The position numbers were made by a program, and so were the translations under genes. DNA of 64,000 nt from positions 62,001-126,000 of the forward strand of contig NZ_FNVB01000010.1 in NCBI RefSeq assembly GCF_900108315.1, written 5' to 3'. Each line of letters begins with the position of its first letter. Position 1 is the first letter of the stretch. The notes beneath the pieces were generated by a model, which was given only the letters and a program-made list of their open reading frames with translations, did no database searches and was not told where the DNA came from. This stretch comes from Saccharopolyspora kobensis. Its GTDB lineage: Bacteria; Actinomycetota; Actinomycetes; Mycobacteriales; Pseudonocardiaceae. This document shows positions 16,307 to 26,417 of this stretch, piece by piece.

Positions 16307-16930
16307 TCAGACGGCGCCGTACTCGCGGTCACCGGCATCGCCGAGGCCGGGGACGATGTAGCCCGACTCGTTCAGGCGATCGTCGATGCTCGCGGTCACC
16401 ACGCGGACCGGCAGACCGGACTCCTCCAGCCGCCGCACGCCCTCCGGCGCCGCCAGCGTGCAGATCGCGGTGACGTCGCTGGCGCCGCGCTCGGTCAGGA
16501 TCCGGATCGTGTGGACCATCGAACCGCCGGTGGCCAGCATCGGGTCGAGGACGAACACCGGGCGACCGGACAGGTCGGCGGGCAGCGACTCCAGGTACGG
16601 CGTGGGCTGCAGGGTGGTCTCGTCCCGCGCCAGGCCGACGAAGCCCATCTGCGCCTCCGGGATCAACCGGTGCGCTTGGTCGGCCATGCCCAGGCCGGCC
16701 CGCAGCACCGGCACCAGCAGCGGCGGGTGCGCCAGCCGGTAGCCGTCGGTGCGCGCCACCGGGGTGTGGATCGGCTCCACCGCGACCTCGGCGTCCCGCG
16801 TGGCCTCGTACATGAGCATCAGCGTGAGCTCCTGCAAGGCGGCGCGGAACGCGGCGCTGTTGGTGCGCGCGTCGCGCATGGTGGACAGCCTTGCCTTCGC
16901 CAGGGGGTGGTCCACGACCCGAACATCCAT
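16307..16930 (-). CDS. upp: Uracil phosphoribosyltransferase
   Basis: This enzyme salvages uracil by forming UMP from uracil and PRPP in the cytoplasm. The 207-residue product has family hallmarks: [15 protein letters not shown] at the N terminus, [14 protein letters not shown], the PRPP loop DPMLATGGS (129-137) and the uracil-binding [13 protein letters not shown] near the C terminus. ATG 16930 is placed at the conserved start ([10 protein letters not shown]). It is monocistronic here. It fits the nucleoside salvage set in the window, taking up the uracil released by pyrimidine phosphorolysis. Confidence 0.96.
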   Translation of the reverse strand: MDVRVVDHPLAKARLSTMRDARTNSAAFRAALQELTLMLMYEATRDAEVAVEPIHTPVARTDGYRLAHPPLLVPVLRAGLGMADQAHRLIPEAQMGFVGLARDETTLQPTPYLESLPADLSGRPVFVLDPMLATGGSMVHTIRILTERGASDVTAICTLAAPEGVRRLEESGLPVRVVTASIDDRLNESGYIVPGLGDAGDREYGAV

Positions 16931-17056
16931 GACCGACAACAGTAACGGCCGACTCCCGGATCCACGTCGCAGCTGGTCGGGAACGTGTCGCCGGTCGCAA
17001 CCGTCCACTCCGGAGCGTCAACCACCGATCACCCGGCGTGCGACCGGCGTGCGACC

Positions 17057-17203
17057 GGCGCAATTTCAATTGAAATCACACGTCCAATTTCAATTGAAAT
17101 CGCACCAGATCCCGACGCGCGATCGGCGTGTCGGTGCCCGACACGCCGACGGGCGCGCAATTTCAATTGAAATCGAAGGGCTGATTTCAATTGAAATTGC
17201 GCC
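17057..17203. repeat. Composite palindromic repeat (ATTTC-N4-GAAAT family), copy 1
   Basis: The element contains four copies of ATTTCAATTGAAAT in two pairs (17059-17103 and 17155-17202). The second pair is a perfect 20-bp inverted repeat (GCGCAATTTCAATTGAAATC) with the loop GAAGGGCT. Between the pairs lies a separate hairpin, CGGCGTGTCGG and its exact complement around TGC (17124-17148). The same architecture and central hairpin recur at 36021-36147. It starts 15 bp after the stop of the TetR gene and precedes upp's upstream region, so it may terminate transcription. The rest of 16931-17217 shows no gene. Confidence 0.85.
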
Positions 17204-17217
17204 ACCGGGGTGCCGGG

Positions 17218-17913
17218 TCAGCCGTCGGTGGCGGCGATGCCCTTGACCAGGAGGTCCAGGCCGAACTCGAAGCGCTCTTCGTCGGTGCCGGACATCAGGG
17301 CCGGGAGCAGGGCGGTGATCGACGGGAAGCGCTCCGGCGGGAGCTCCGAGAAGTACTGCTGCACCTGCGCCATCCGCTCACCGCGCTCCGCGTCGCTGAG
17401 CCCGAAGTCCGCGGTGCGCTCCATGGACACCGCCGTGGCGTAGAGGGCGAGGACGTCCACCGCGAAAGCGACCACCCGGTCCGGTTTCCCCGCCGCGCGC
17501 AGGATCGCCATCATCGCCTCGCTGACGTGCAGCGCGTTCGGGCCCGTCGGCGCCGGGGTGCGCATGACGACCTGGGCGATGCCGGGGTGCGCGCCGAAGA
17601 CCGCGACCTGCTGGCGGATCAGCTCCTTGAGCTGCTCCTGCCACTTCGCCGGGTCGGGCTCGGGCAGCGCGATCTCGCCGATCACCAGGTCGAGCATCAG
17701 CTCGTGCAGCTCGTCCTTGTTGCGCACGTAGGCGTACAGGGAAGCCGCACCGGTGCCCAGCCGCTGCGCGACCTTGCGCATGCTGACCGAGTCCAGCCCC
17801 TCGGCGTCGAGCAGGTCGAGCGCGGTGCGCACGATCAGCTCCAGGCTCAGCGGCTGCTTGACCGACCGCTCGCGCGCGACGCGCTGCCGCCAGGGCGGGA
17901 CGGGCACGGACAT
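17218..17913 (-). CDS. TetR-family regulator with TetR_C (tetracycline-type) domain
   Basis: A 231-residue repressor divergent from a FAD monooxygenase. The HTH is at about 22-68 (LDSVSMRKVAQRLGTGAASLYAYVRNKDEL), of the subtype SMRKVAxxLGxGxxSLYxYVxxKxEL. The C-terminal ligand domain (LLDLVIGEI, then HPGIAQVVMRTPAPTGPNALH) is like TetR_C regulators of drug-modifying or efflux genes. ATG 17913 gives the expected N terminus (MSVPVPPW). A four-site operator array fills the intergenic region, so it very probably controls itself and the monooxygenase. Confidence 0.92.
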   Translation of the reverse strand: MSVPVPPWRQRVARERSVKQPLSLELIVRTALDLLDAEGLDSVSMRKVAQRLGTGAASLYAYVRNKDELHELMLDLVIGEIALPEPDPAKWQEQLKELIRQQVAVFGAHPGIAQVVMRTPAPTGPNALHVSEAMMAILRAAGKPDRVVAFAVDVLALYATAVSMERTADFGLSDAERGERMAQVQQYFSELPPERFPSITALLPALMSGTDEERFEFGLDLLVKGIAATDG

Positions 17914-17940
17914 CGTTCTCCCCACTTCGATCGCTGCTGC

Positions 17941-18005
17941 GAACACCGTACTTGACGCGAACACTGTTCGTCTGTAGAACACTGTTCGTAGCACGAACGC
18001 CGTTC
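17941..18005. promoter_or_regulatory. Four-fold TetR operator array, 18-bp period, over a promoter
   Basis: Four 11-bp dyads related to GAACACTGTTC start at 17941 (GAACACCGTAC), 17959 and 17977 (both GAACACTGTTC) and 17995 (GAACGCCGTTC), exactly 18 bp apart. A good promoter, TTGACG (17952-17957) with 17 bp to TAGAAC (17975-17980), reads toward the monooxygenase and is overlapped by the two middle sites. The outer sites are weaker. This placement predicts tight cooperative repression of both divergent genes. Confidence 0.75.
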
Positions 18006-18020
18006 GAAGGAGCTGTCACG

Positions 18021-19583
18021 ATGTCCGAACGCACTCCCGTCCTGATCGCCGGCGCCGGGCTCGCCGGGTTGTCGACCGCCGTCTTCCTGGGCCTGCACGG
18101 CACGCCTTCGCTGGTGGTCGAACGCCATCCGGGCACTTCCACGCACCCGAAGGCGCGCGGTCAGCAGCACCACGTGATGGAAGCGCTGGACCTGGTCGGG
18201 CTGGCCGAAGCGATGGTCGAGGCCTCGCCGAAGGACACCGGATTCCTGATCCGCATAGCCGAGAGCGCGAGCGGCCCGGTGTTCCGCGAGATCCTGCACG
18301 ACACGTTCCTGCCGCTGGACGACCTGACGCCCGCCCGCTCAGCGGACGCCAGCCAGGCCGCCGCGGAGCGCATCCTCGCCGAGCGCGCCCGCGAACTGGG
18401 CGCCGAGATCCGCTTCGCCACCGCCCTGGAGTCCTTCGAGCAGGACGAATCCGGGGTGCGCGCGGTCCTCTCCGGCGCCGCCGGGACCAGCACCGCGCAC
18501 GCCGACTACCTGGTGGCCGCCGACGGGCACCGCAGCCCGATCCGCGAGCGGCTGGGCATCGGAACCCACGGCCGCGGCACGCTCGGGCACTCCGTCCACT
18601 GGCTGATCCGCGCCGACCTCGCTCCGGTCGTGGGCGACCGCCAGGTCCTCTACTACCTGCAGAACCCGCGGCTCTCCGGTGGCACCGGCGTGGTGGTCAG
18701 CACCGACGAGCCGGACCTGTTCGTCGTCGGCGTCGGCTACGACCCGGAGCACGAGGGCATCGGCGACTTCTCCGAAGACCGCGCCCTGGAGCAGATCCGG
18801 CTGGCCACCGGCGTGCCCGACCTCGCCGCGGAGATCGTCTCCGCGGACACCACGGTGGCGGCGATGCGGGTCGCGGACCGGTTCTCCAGCGGGCGGGTGC
18901 ACCTGGTCGGCGACGCCGCGCACACCATGCCGCCGCACGGCGGGCTCGGCGGCAACACCGCCATCATGGACGGCTTCCACCTGGCGTGGAAGCTGGCCGC
19001 CGTGCTCCGCGGCGAGGCCGGGCCGGGTCTGCTGGACAGCCACGACGCCGAGCGGCGGCCGGTCGGCGAGCTGATCGCGGAGAACCAGTTCAAGAACGCC
19101 ATCGCCCGCAACATGCCGCACCTGCAGCGGGACGACGACACCCCGCCGATCGAGAACCCGGGCGTGCTGCTGTTCGGCTGCCGGCACAACGGCGCGGTCG
19201 TCGCCGAGCCCGGTGACGCGGGCGAACTACTGGAAGACCCGATCGCGCCCACCGGCCGTCCCGGTTCCCGCGCGCCGCACGTCCTTCTGTCCGCTCCAGA
19301 CGGTGACCTGTCCACGATCGACCTGTTCGGCCGGGAGTTCGTGCTGCTGACCGAATCCGGGGCGTGGGCGAAGGCGGCCGAGCAGCTGGCCTCGGACCTC
19401 GGCGTCCGCCTGCGGGCGCATCTGCTCGGCGGCGAGATGACCGGCGACTGGACCGGGAAGTACGGCGTCACCACCGACGGAGCGGTCCTGGTGCGCCCGG
19501 ACGGCTTCATCGCCTGGCGAAGCCGGGGAGCCGGCGCCCCCGTCGACCTGGAGCGCGCCCTCCGCACGATCCTCGACCGCTGA
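18021..19583 (+). CDS. FAD-dependent aromatic monooxygenase (PHBH-type)
   Basis: A 520-residue group A flavoprotein monooxygenase. Motifs are the Rossmann loop GAGLAGLSTA at the N terminus, DG-type VAADGHRSPIRERLG in the middle and GD-type HLVGDAAHTMPPHGGLGGN for FAD ribityl binding. A thioredoxin-like C-terminal domain (about 385-520) is typical of the RdmE/aklavinone hydroxylase and rifampicin/tetracycline monooxygenase branch. It hydroxylates an aromatic substrate with NAD(P)H and O2; the substrate is unknown. Divergence from a TetR repressor with a multi-site operator suggests inducible xenobiotic or antibiotic modification. GGAG precedes ATG 18021. Confidence 0.9.
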   Translation: MSERTPVLIAGAGLAGLSTAVFLGLHGTPSLVVERHPGTSTHPKARGQQHHVMEALDLVGLAEAMVEASPKDTGFLIRIAESASGPVFREILHDTFLPLDDLTPARSADASQAAAERILAERARELGAEIRFATALESFEQDESGVRAVLSGAAGTSTAHADYLVAADGHRSPIRERLGIGTHGRGTLGHSVHWLIRADLAPVVGDRQVLYYLQNPRLSGGTGVVVSTDEPDLFVVGVGYDPEHEGIGDFSEDRALEQIRLATGVPDLAAEIVSADTTVAAMRVADRFSSGRVHLVGDAAHTMPPHGGLGGNTAIMDGFHLAWKLAAVLRGEAGPGLLDSHDAERRPVGELIAENQFKNAIARNMPHLQRDDDTPPIENPGVLLFGCRHNGAVVAEPGDAGELLEDPIAPTGRPGSRAPHVLLSAPDGDLSTIDLFGREFVLLTESGAWAKAAEQLASDLGVRLRAHLLGGEMTGDWTGKYGVTTDGAVLVRPDGFIAWRSRGAGAPVDLERALRTILDR

Positions 19584-19620
19584 GCAGGGCCGGCGTGACA
19601 GGCTCCGTTTCAGCTGGACC

Positions 19621-19662
19621 CGTGAGCGCTTTGGGGCGTTATAGCACCCCAAAACACTCACG
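19621..19662. terminator. GTGAGCG-family hairpin after the monooxygenase
   Basis: CGTGAGCGCTTTGGGG pairs with CCCCAAAACACTCACG, with two mismatches, around CGTTATAGCA. It closely matches the hairpins at 28071 and 58925, including the loop-side TATAGCACCCC. It lies 38 bp after the stop, so it is probably a terminator spread as a repeat. The remaining bases to 19798 show no gene. Confidence 0.65.
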
Positions 19663-19798
19663 GCTCACGAACAGCACAGCCGGTGCCGGTGCCGGAGGCA
19701 AGGTACACCTCCGGTTGGCCTGGGCGTTCGGCCGAGGGCCAGGCGAATTCAACATCGGTCGGTAGGAATGGTCCGTTCGACCGATTCGGAGGTACTCC

Positions 19799-20617
19799 GT
19801 GAAGCATTCGTTCGGCCTGTCCGCACTGGTCGCCGCCCTGGCCCTGGTCGCGACCGTGCTCGCGCCGATGGCGTTCGCCGATGTCCCGCCGCGGCACCTC
19901 ACCGTTGCGACGTTCAACATCAAGCACGGCGCGGGAACCGATGACGTGCTCGATCTCGAGCGCACCGCCGGGGTCGTCGAGGGCTCCGGCGCCGACGTCA
20001 TCGGCTTGCAGGAGGTCGATCGGCACTGGTCCGACCGCAGCGACTTCGCCGACCAGGCCGCGTGGCTGGCCCGCCGCCTCGGGATGCACGTGGCCTACGG
20101 CGCCAACCTCGACCTCGACCCGACCGACCCCGGCGAGCCGCGACGTCAGTACGGAACCGCGATCCTGTCCCGCTTCCCGATCCTCGACTCCCGCAACACG
20201 CTGCTCCCGCGGGCGCCGGAAGGTGAACAGCGCGGGCTGCTGGAGGCGCGGATCAACGTGCGGGGCAAGAAGATGCTCCTCCTCAACACGCACCTGCAGC
20301 ACACCTCGCAAGCCGAGCGCTCGGCGCAGGTGGCGGCGATCAACGAGATCGTCGCCGGGCGGGACCTCCCCGCGGTGCTCACCGGTGACCTCAACGCCAC
20401 ACCGGAGGCGCCCGAGATCGCCGAGATCACCCAGCACCTCGTCGACACCTGGCCCATCGCCGGGCGAGGCGACGGCTTCACCTTCGACGCGGAGGCACCG
20501 AGGATGCGCATCGACTACGTCCTGGCCTCGCCGGGGATCGATGTCCACCGCGCCGAGGTGATCACGACGACGGCGTCCGACCACCTGCCGGTCGTCGTCG
20601 ACATCGCGCTGCGGTAG
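19799..20617 (+). CDS. Secreted endonuclease/exonuclease/phosphatase-family protein
   Basis: A 272-residue exported metal-dependent phosphoesterase (EEP fold; nuclease, sphingomyelinase or inositol phosphatase type). The signal peptide spans about 1-27. Active-site motifs are in order: ATFNIKHG (Asn), LQEVD (metal-binding Glu), GTAILSRFPI, LLNTHLQH, LTGDLNATPE (Asp/Asn), RIDYVLAS and the terminal SDHLPVVVDI (catalytic His). All catalytic residues are present. The substrate cannot be told from sequence; nucleic acid scavenging would fit the nucleoside theme but is inference. GTG 19799 follows GGAGG. Confidence 0.9.
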   Translation: MKHSFGLSALVAALALVATVLAPMAFADVPPRHLTVATFNIKHGAGTDDVLDLERTAGVVEGSGADVIGLQEVDRHWSDRSDFADQAAWLARRLGMHVAYGANLDLDPTDPGEPRRQYGTAILSRFPILDSRNTLLPRAPEGEQRGLLEARINVRGKKMLLLNTHLQHTSQAERSAQVAAINEIVAGRDLPAVLTGDLNATPEAPEIAEITQHLVDTWPIAGRGDGFTFDAEAPRMRIDYVLASPGIDVHRAEVITTTASDHLPVVVDIALR

Positions 20618-20623
20618 CCGGAA

Positions 20624-20651
20624 CGCCCCGGCAGCCCGGGCTGCCGGGGCG
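20624..20651. terminator. Strong bidirectional terminator hairpin
   Basis: A perfect palindrome of 28 bp (CGCCCCGGCAGCCC and its complement, no loop in DNA) lies between the convergent stops at 20617 and 20670. In RNA it would fold with a small GC loop. No T-run is present. Confidence 0.65.
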
Positions 20652-20669
20652 CGCTCAGTACCCGCCGGT

Positions 20670-21803
20670 TCACGGGTGGAGGACGACCTTGGTGTAGCCC
20701 TCGATCCGCTGGTCGAACTTCCGGTAGGCGTCCGGGGCGTCGGAGAGGGACAGCTCGTGGGAGACCACGAAGCTCGGCTCCGCCCGGCCCGCGATGATCA
20801 TGTCGCGCAGCTGCCGGTTGTAGCGCTTGACGTTGCACTGCCCGGTGCCGATGACCTGCCCCTTCTCGAACATCCGGCCGACCGAGACCAGCAGCATGCC
20901 CTTCTTCGCCTCGTCCGTCGGGCCGCCCGGGTCGGCGGGCACGTACAGCCCCGGCACGCCCAGCCGCCCGGTCGCGCGGACCGTGTCGATCAGCGAGTTC
21001 AGCACCACCGCCGGTTCTTCCTTGCTGCCGTCGCCGACCTGGGCCTGGTAGCCGACCGCGTCGATGCCCTTGTCGGTGCCCTCGCCACCGGTCTGCTCCT
21101 TGATCATCGCGACCGGATCACCCTGCGAGAAGTCGATCGGGATGGCGCCGATCTGCTCCGCCTTGGCGAGCCGCTCCGGGACCCGGTCGACGCTGAACAC
21201 CCGCGCGGCCCCGCGCAGCAGCGCCGAGTAGGCGGCCATCAACCCGACGGGCCCGGCGCCGTACACCACGACGCTCTCGCCCGGCGAGACCTGCGCGAGC
21301 TCGCACCCGTGGTAGCCGGTCGGGAAGATGTCGGCGAGCAGCACGAAGTCGGCCTCGTGGCTGCCGTCGGATGGCAGCGTCAAGCAGTTGAAGTCGGCGA
21401 AGGGAACCCGCAGGTACTCGGCCTGCCCACCGCTGTAGGGGCCCATCGCGACGTAGCCGTAGGCGCCGCCGGCGAAACCGGGGTTGACGGTCAGGCAGAA
21501 CCCGGTGTTGCCCGCCATGCAGTTCTTGCAGAACCCGCAAGCGACGTTGAACGGCATCACCACGCGGTCACCGCGCTTCAGGCTCGTCACGCCGGACCCG
21601 AGCTCCTCGATGATGCCCATGTTCTCGTGGCCGAACACGATGCCCGGCTCGGCCGCCGTGCGCCCCTCGTACATGTGCAGGTCGGAGCCGCAGATGGCGG
21701 TCGAGGTGATCCGCACGATCACGTCGTTGGGGTGCTGGATGCTCGGCCGGTCCACCTCGCCGATCGCGACCGAGAAGGGCTCCTGGTACACGACTGCTTT
21801 CAT
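20670..21803 (-). CDS. Zn-dependent dehydrogenase, glutathione-independent formaldehyde dehydrogenase type
   Basis: A medium-chain dehydrogenase of 377 residues. The catalytic zinc ligands lie in AICGSDLHMYEG and GHENMG, and a four-Cys structural zinc loop is visible (CGFCKNCMAGNTGFC). The NAD-binding motif is VVYGAGPVGLMAAYSALLRGA. The FdhA-type insertion AGGAYGYVAMGPYSGGQAEYLRVP distinguishes it from ordinary alcohol dehydrogenases and matches Pseudomonas-like formaldehyde dehydrogenase, which oxidises formaldehyde or dismutates aldehydes with tightly bound NAD. ATG 21803 is preceded by GGAGG. It is transcribed alone, divergent from the kinase-WD40 gene. Confidence 0.9.
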   Translation of the reverse strand: MKAVVYQEPFSVAIGEVDRPSIQHPNDVIVRITSTAICGSDLHMYEGRTAAEPGIVFGHENMGIIEELGSGVTSLKRGDRVVMPFNVACGFCKNCMAGNTGFCLTVNPGFAGGAYGYVAMGPYSGGQAEYLRVPFADFNCLTLPSDGSHEADFVLLADIFPTGYHGCELAQVSPGESVVVYGAGPVGLMAAYSALLRGAARVFSVDRVPERLAKAEQIGAIPIDFSQGDPVAMIKEQTGGEGTDKGIDAVGYQAQVGDGSKEEPAVVLNSLIDTVRATGRLGVPGLYVPADPGGPTDEAKKGMLLVSVGRMFEKGQVIGTGQCNVKRYNRQLRDMIIAGRAEPSFVVSHELSLSDAPDAYRKFDQRIEGYTKVVLHP

Positions 21804-22017
21804 GACGGACCACCTCCGGGTGAGGACGCGCGCTTCCCCTGTGCATGCCGCCTTCCGGCTACCCCGCACCAGGCGACGCAAGACCCGGACAGGCGTCACT
21901 CGAACGAGCGTCTTACGCGGAGTTGCCGAACCCGCAACACCGACGGTCGATCGCCGGGTAACTTCGATCACAACCGCAGCGGGCTGGGGGTTACCGAGCG
22001 GTTCCGGAGAGGGGATC

Positions 22018-24132
<2,115 letters not shown>

Positions 24133-24219
24133 TGGCGGATGAGCCGAACGGCGGTAGTTGACCTCCCGCCGCTTCAGCCAGGATGGGGTTCCGCCGCCGA
24201 CGGACTGAGAGGAGTCGTT

Positions 24220-25371
24220 GTGCGGCGTCGTTCTTTTCTCCGGGCTGCCGTGGTAGGTGGCGGGGTTGCTGCTTTCTCCGGCGGGTTGTGGACCGGGGCT
24301 GCCGTGTCCGTGCCGAACCGGCTGGCGGAAGGGCCGTACGGGCCGCTGCTGCCTGCCGATGGCAACGGGCTGGAACTGCCGGAGGGCTTCACCAGCCGGA
24401 TCATCGCGCGGTCCGGGGAGCAGGTCGAGGGCACGTCCTACACCTGGCACGACGCTCCTGACGGCGGTGCGTGCTTCGCCGACGGGGACGGCTGGATCTA
24501 CGTTTCGAACTCCGAGATCGAGCCGGGCGGTGGGGTCGGGGCGGTCCGGTTCGACGCCGGCGGGAACATCGCCGACGCCTACCGGATCCTGGACGACACC
24601 CGGCGCAACTGCGCGGGCGGCAAAACGCCTTGGGACACCTGGTTGTCCTGCGAGGAGGTCGGCTACGGGTACGTCTTCGAGACCGACCCGTGGGGGCGCA
24701 ACGAGGCCGTGCGCCGGGACGCCATGGGCAAGTTCAACCACGAGGCAGCCGCTTGCGACCCGGTGCGCAAGGTCATCTACCTGACCGAGGACGAACCCGA
24801 CGGCTGCTTCTACCGGTTCCGGCCGAACAACTGGGGCGACCTCGGCGCGGGTGGCGTGCTGGAGGTCCTGGCCGCCGGGTCGGAGACCTCGGGCAAGGCC
24901 ACCTGGGTGGAGGTGCCCGAACCGCTGCCCTCCGACGGCGACACCCCGACGCGCGAGCAGGTCTCCGAGGCCAAGCGCTTCGACGGCGGCGAGGGCTGCC
25001 ACTACGCCAACGACCGTTGCTGGTTCACCACCAAGGGCGATGACCGGGTGTGGCAGTTCAACGCCGCCGACGACACCTTCGAGCTGGCCTACGACGGCGG
25101 CGGTGATCTGAGCGGCGTGGACAACATCACCAGCAGCGACTTCGGCGACCTCTACGTGGCCGAGGACGGCGGCAACATGGAGATCTGCATCATCACGCCG
25201 GACGACGTGGTGGCACCGGTGGTGCGGGTGAACGACCAGGACGAGTCGGAGCTGTGCGGACCGGCGTTCAACCCGGCGGGCGACCGCTTCTACTTCTCGT
25301 CCCAGCGCGGCACCTCGGGCTCCTCCTCCGACGGCATCACCTACGAGATCACGGGGCCGTTCCGCCACTGA
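24220..25371 (+). CDS. Tat-exported PhoX/DUF839-family protein
   Basis: A 383-residue protein related to PhoX-type alkaline phosphatases (DUF839), which use Ca and Fe in a beta-propeller. It begins with a twin-arginine signal (RRRSFLRAAVVGGGVAAFSGG). Propeller-type segments follow, including WIYVSNSEIEPGGGVGAVRF, WDTWLSCEEVGYGYVFE, KFNHEAAACDPVRKVIYLTED and EGCHYANDRCWFTTK, all typical of this family. It is shorter than full-length PhoX, so phosphatase activity is uncertain. GTG 24220, with AGAGGAG upstream, is preferred to an earlier in-frame ATG. Confidence 0.85.
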   Translation: MRRRSFLRAAVVGGGVAAFSGGLWTGAAVSVPNRLAEGPYGPLLPADGNGLELPEGFTSRIIARSGEQVEGTSYTWHDAPDGGACFADGDGWIYVSNSEIEPGGGVGAVRFDAGGNIADAYRILDDTRRNCAGGKTPWDTWLSCEEVGYGYVFETDPWGRNEAVRRDAMGKFNHEAAACDPVRKVIYLTEDEPDGCFYRFRPNNWGDLGAGGVLEVLAAGSETSGKATWVEVPEPLPSDGDTPTREQVSEAKRFDGGEGCHYANDRCWFTTKGDDRVWQFNAADDTFELAYDGGGDLSGVDNITSSDFGDLYVAEDGGNMEICIITPDDVVAPVVRVNDQDESELCGPAFNPAGDRFYFSSQRGTSGSSSDGITYEITGPFRH

Positions 25372-25374
25372 GCT

Positions 25375-25420
25375 GTCGTGAGTGCGTGACAGTGTTCCAG
25401 CCCTGTTTCGCACTCACGAC
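25375..25420. terminator. Perfect 12-bp stem terminator-like hairpin after the PhoX gene
   Basis: GTCGTGAGTGCG and CGCACTCACGAC pair exactly. The 22-nt loop contains a second stem (ACAG/CTGT). It begins three bases after the stop codon. The GTGAG/CTCAC arms link it to the GTGAGCG hairpin family, although the inner sequence differs. Confidence 0.6.
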
Positions 25421-25499
25421 CGGCAGCGGCTGGTCGATGCGCTCACGGCCTCCTGACGGCTGATGATCTAGCCGGTGATCGGCACACTCCTCCGGGAGG

Positions 25500-26126
25500 T
25501 CAGGAGCCGGTTTTGCGCCACAGGAGGGTGTAGCGCCAGAAGAGGCGGCGGCTGACCGTTGCGCCGGGGAGGATGTCCGCTGCTGCGGTGCGGATCTCCA
25601 GGAGCGTGTTCGCCGGGTCCTTGACCGGCATGCCTTCGTCGTGGGGCTTGCCCGCGCGGCCTCGGGCCGCCTTGTAGGCGCCGACGGCCGCGTTCGCCGG
25701 GAGGGTCACCGCGTCCAGGGCGAAGTCCGTCGGCGTCTGCTTGCGGTAGTGACCGACGACGGCGAGGGTTCCGCCCGGGCGCAGCAGGTCGGCGAGGCGG
25801 GTCAGCGCCGGGCGCAGCGGCATGTGGTGCAGGCTCGAAATCGCCGTCACCGCGTCGTACCCCGACGCATCCAGCGGCAGGTCCAGCACGTCACCGCACA
25901 ACCAGCTGACGTTGCGCGCCGACCCGCGGCGGGCGCGCTCGATCATCTCCGGCGAGACGTCCACCGCATCGACGTGCTCCGCCCGCTCCGCGAGCCCCCG
26001 CGCGAACGCGCCGGTCCCGCAACCGACGTCGAGCACTCGCGCGCTCCGCGGCGGCAACTGCCGCAGCAGCCACGAGTGGTAGTGCGCGTTGTGGTCCCAC
26101 AGCAGCGCTTTGGGTAGTTGGATCAC
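25500..26126 (-). CDS. Class I SAM-dependent methyltransferase
   Basis: A 208-residue methyltransferase of the Methyltransf_11/25 type. The SAM-binding motif I is VLDVGCGTGAFARGLAE, with the acidic residue in VDAVDVSPEMIERAR, motif II near VSWLCGDVLDLPL and post II in LLRPGGTLAVVGHYR. The C-terminal part is basic and could bind a small acceptor. The acceptor is unknown. GTG 26126 has GGAGG six bases upstream (N terminus MIQLPKALLWDHNAHYH); a longer frame upstream runs through palindromic repeat sequence and is rejected. Confidence 0.88.
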   Translation of the reverse strand: MIQLPKALLWDHNAHYHSWLLRQLPPRSARVLDVGCGTGAFARGLAERAEHVDAVDVSPEMIERARRGSARNVSWLCGDVLDLPLDASGYDAVTAISSLHHMPLRPALTRLADLLRPGGTLAVVGHYRKQTPTDFALDAVTLPANAAVGAYKAARGRAGKPHDEGMPVKDPANTLLEIRTAAADILPGATVSRRLFWRYTLLWRKTGS

Positions 26127-26261
26127 CGAACCTCCAGATCGCACGCACCAGGCCGCACGGTCGGCCGACTCTCCCCCGAACCGGCTCCCGATTCTGCCGA
26201 AGGGGCTGCCGCTCCTCCTCCGCGAGGGGAGCCGCTCGCCCGGCGCGTCGGCGGGTGGTGT

Positions 26262-26325
26262 GGCGATTTCGCGCGGAATCGCCCGCTTCCACGCCCGGCG
26301 ATCGCCGATTTCCCGCGAAATCGCC
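26262..26325. repeat. Paired GATTTC/GAAATC palindromes, divergent core
   Basis: Two 22-bp near-palindromes, GGCGATTTCGCGCGGAATCG (with CC) at 26262-26283 and GCCGATTTCCCGCGAAATCG (with CC) at 26304-26325, are spaced 20 bp apart. They keep the GATTTC...GAAATC ends of the family at 17057, 36021, 39349 and 61663 but have a GC core instead of AATT/CATT. They lie between two minus-strand genes, downstream of the hydrolase stop (26418). The remaining bases of 26127-26417 hold no gene. Confidence 0.55.
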
Positions 26326-26417
26326 ATCCCGAACGGCCGGGCGTCGCACCCGACCGCCCGCGAGGCCGTGAATTTCCCGGAGCCCGGAAAGCACGCGCTT
26401 CGCGGGCGGCCTCGCCG

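Noticed and set aside
17057-17203. Possible CRISPR array from repeated CAATTTCAATTGAAATC units
   Set aside because: Only four units, unequal spacing, each unit self-complementary, the same motif scattered singly elsewhere, and no cas genes in the window.
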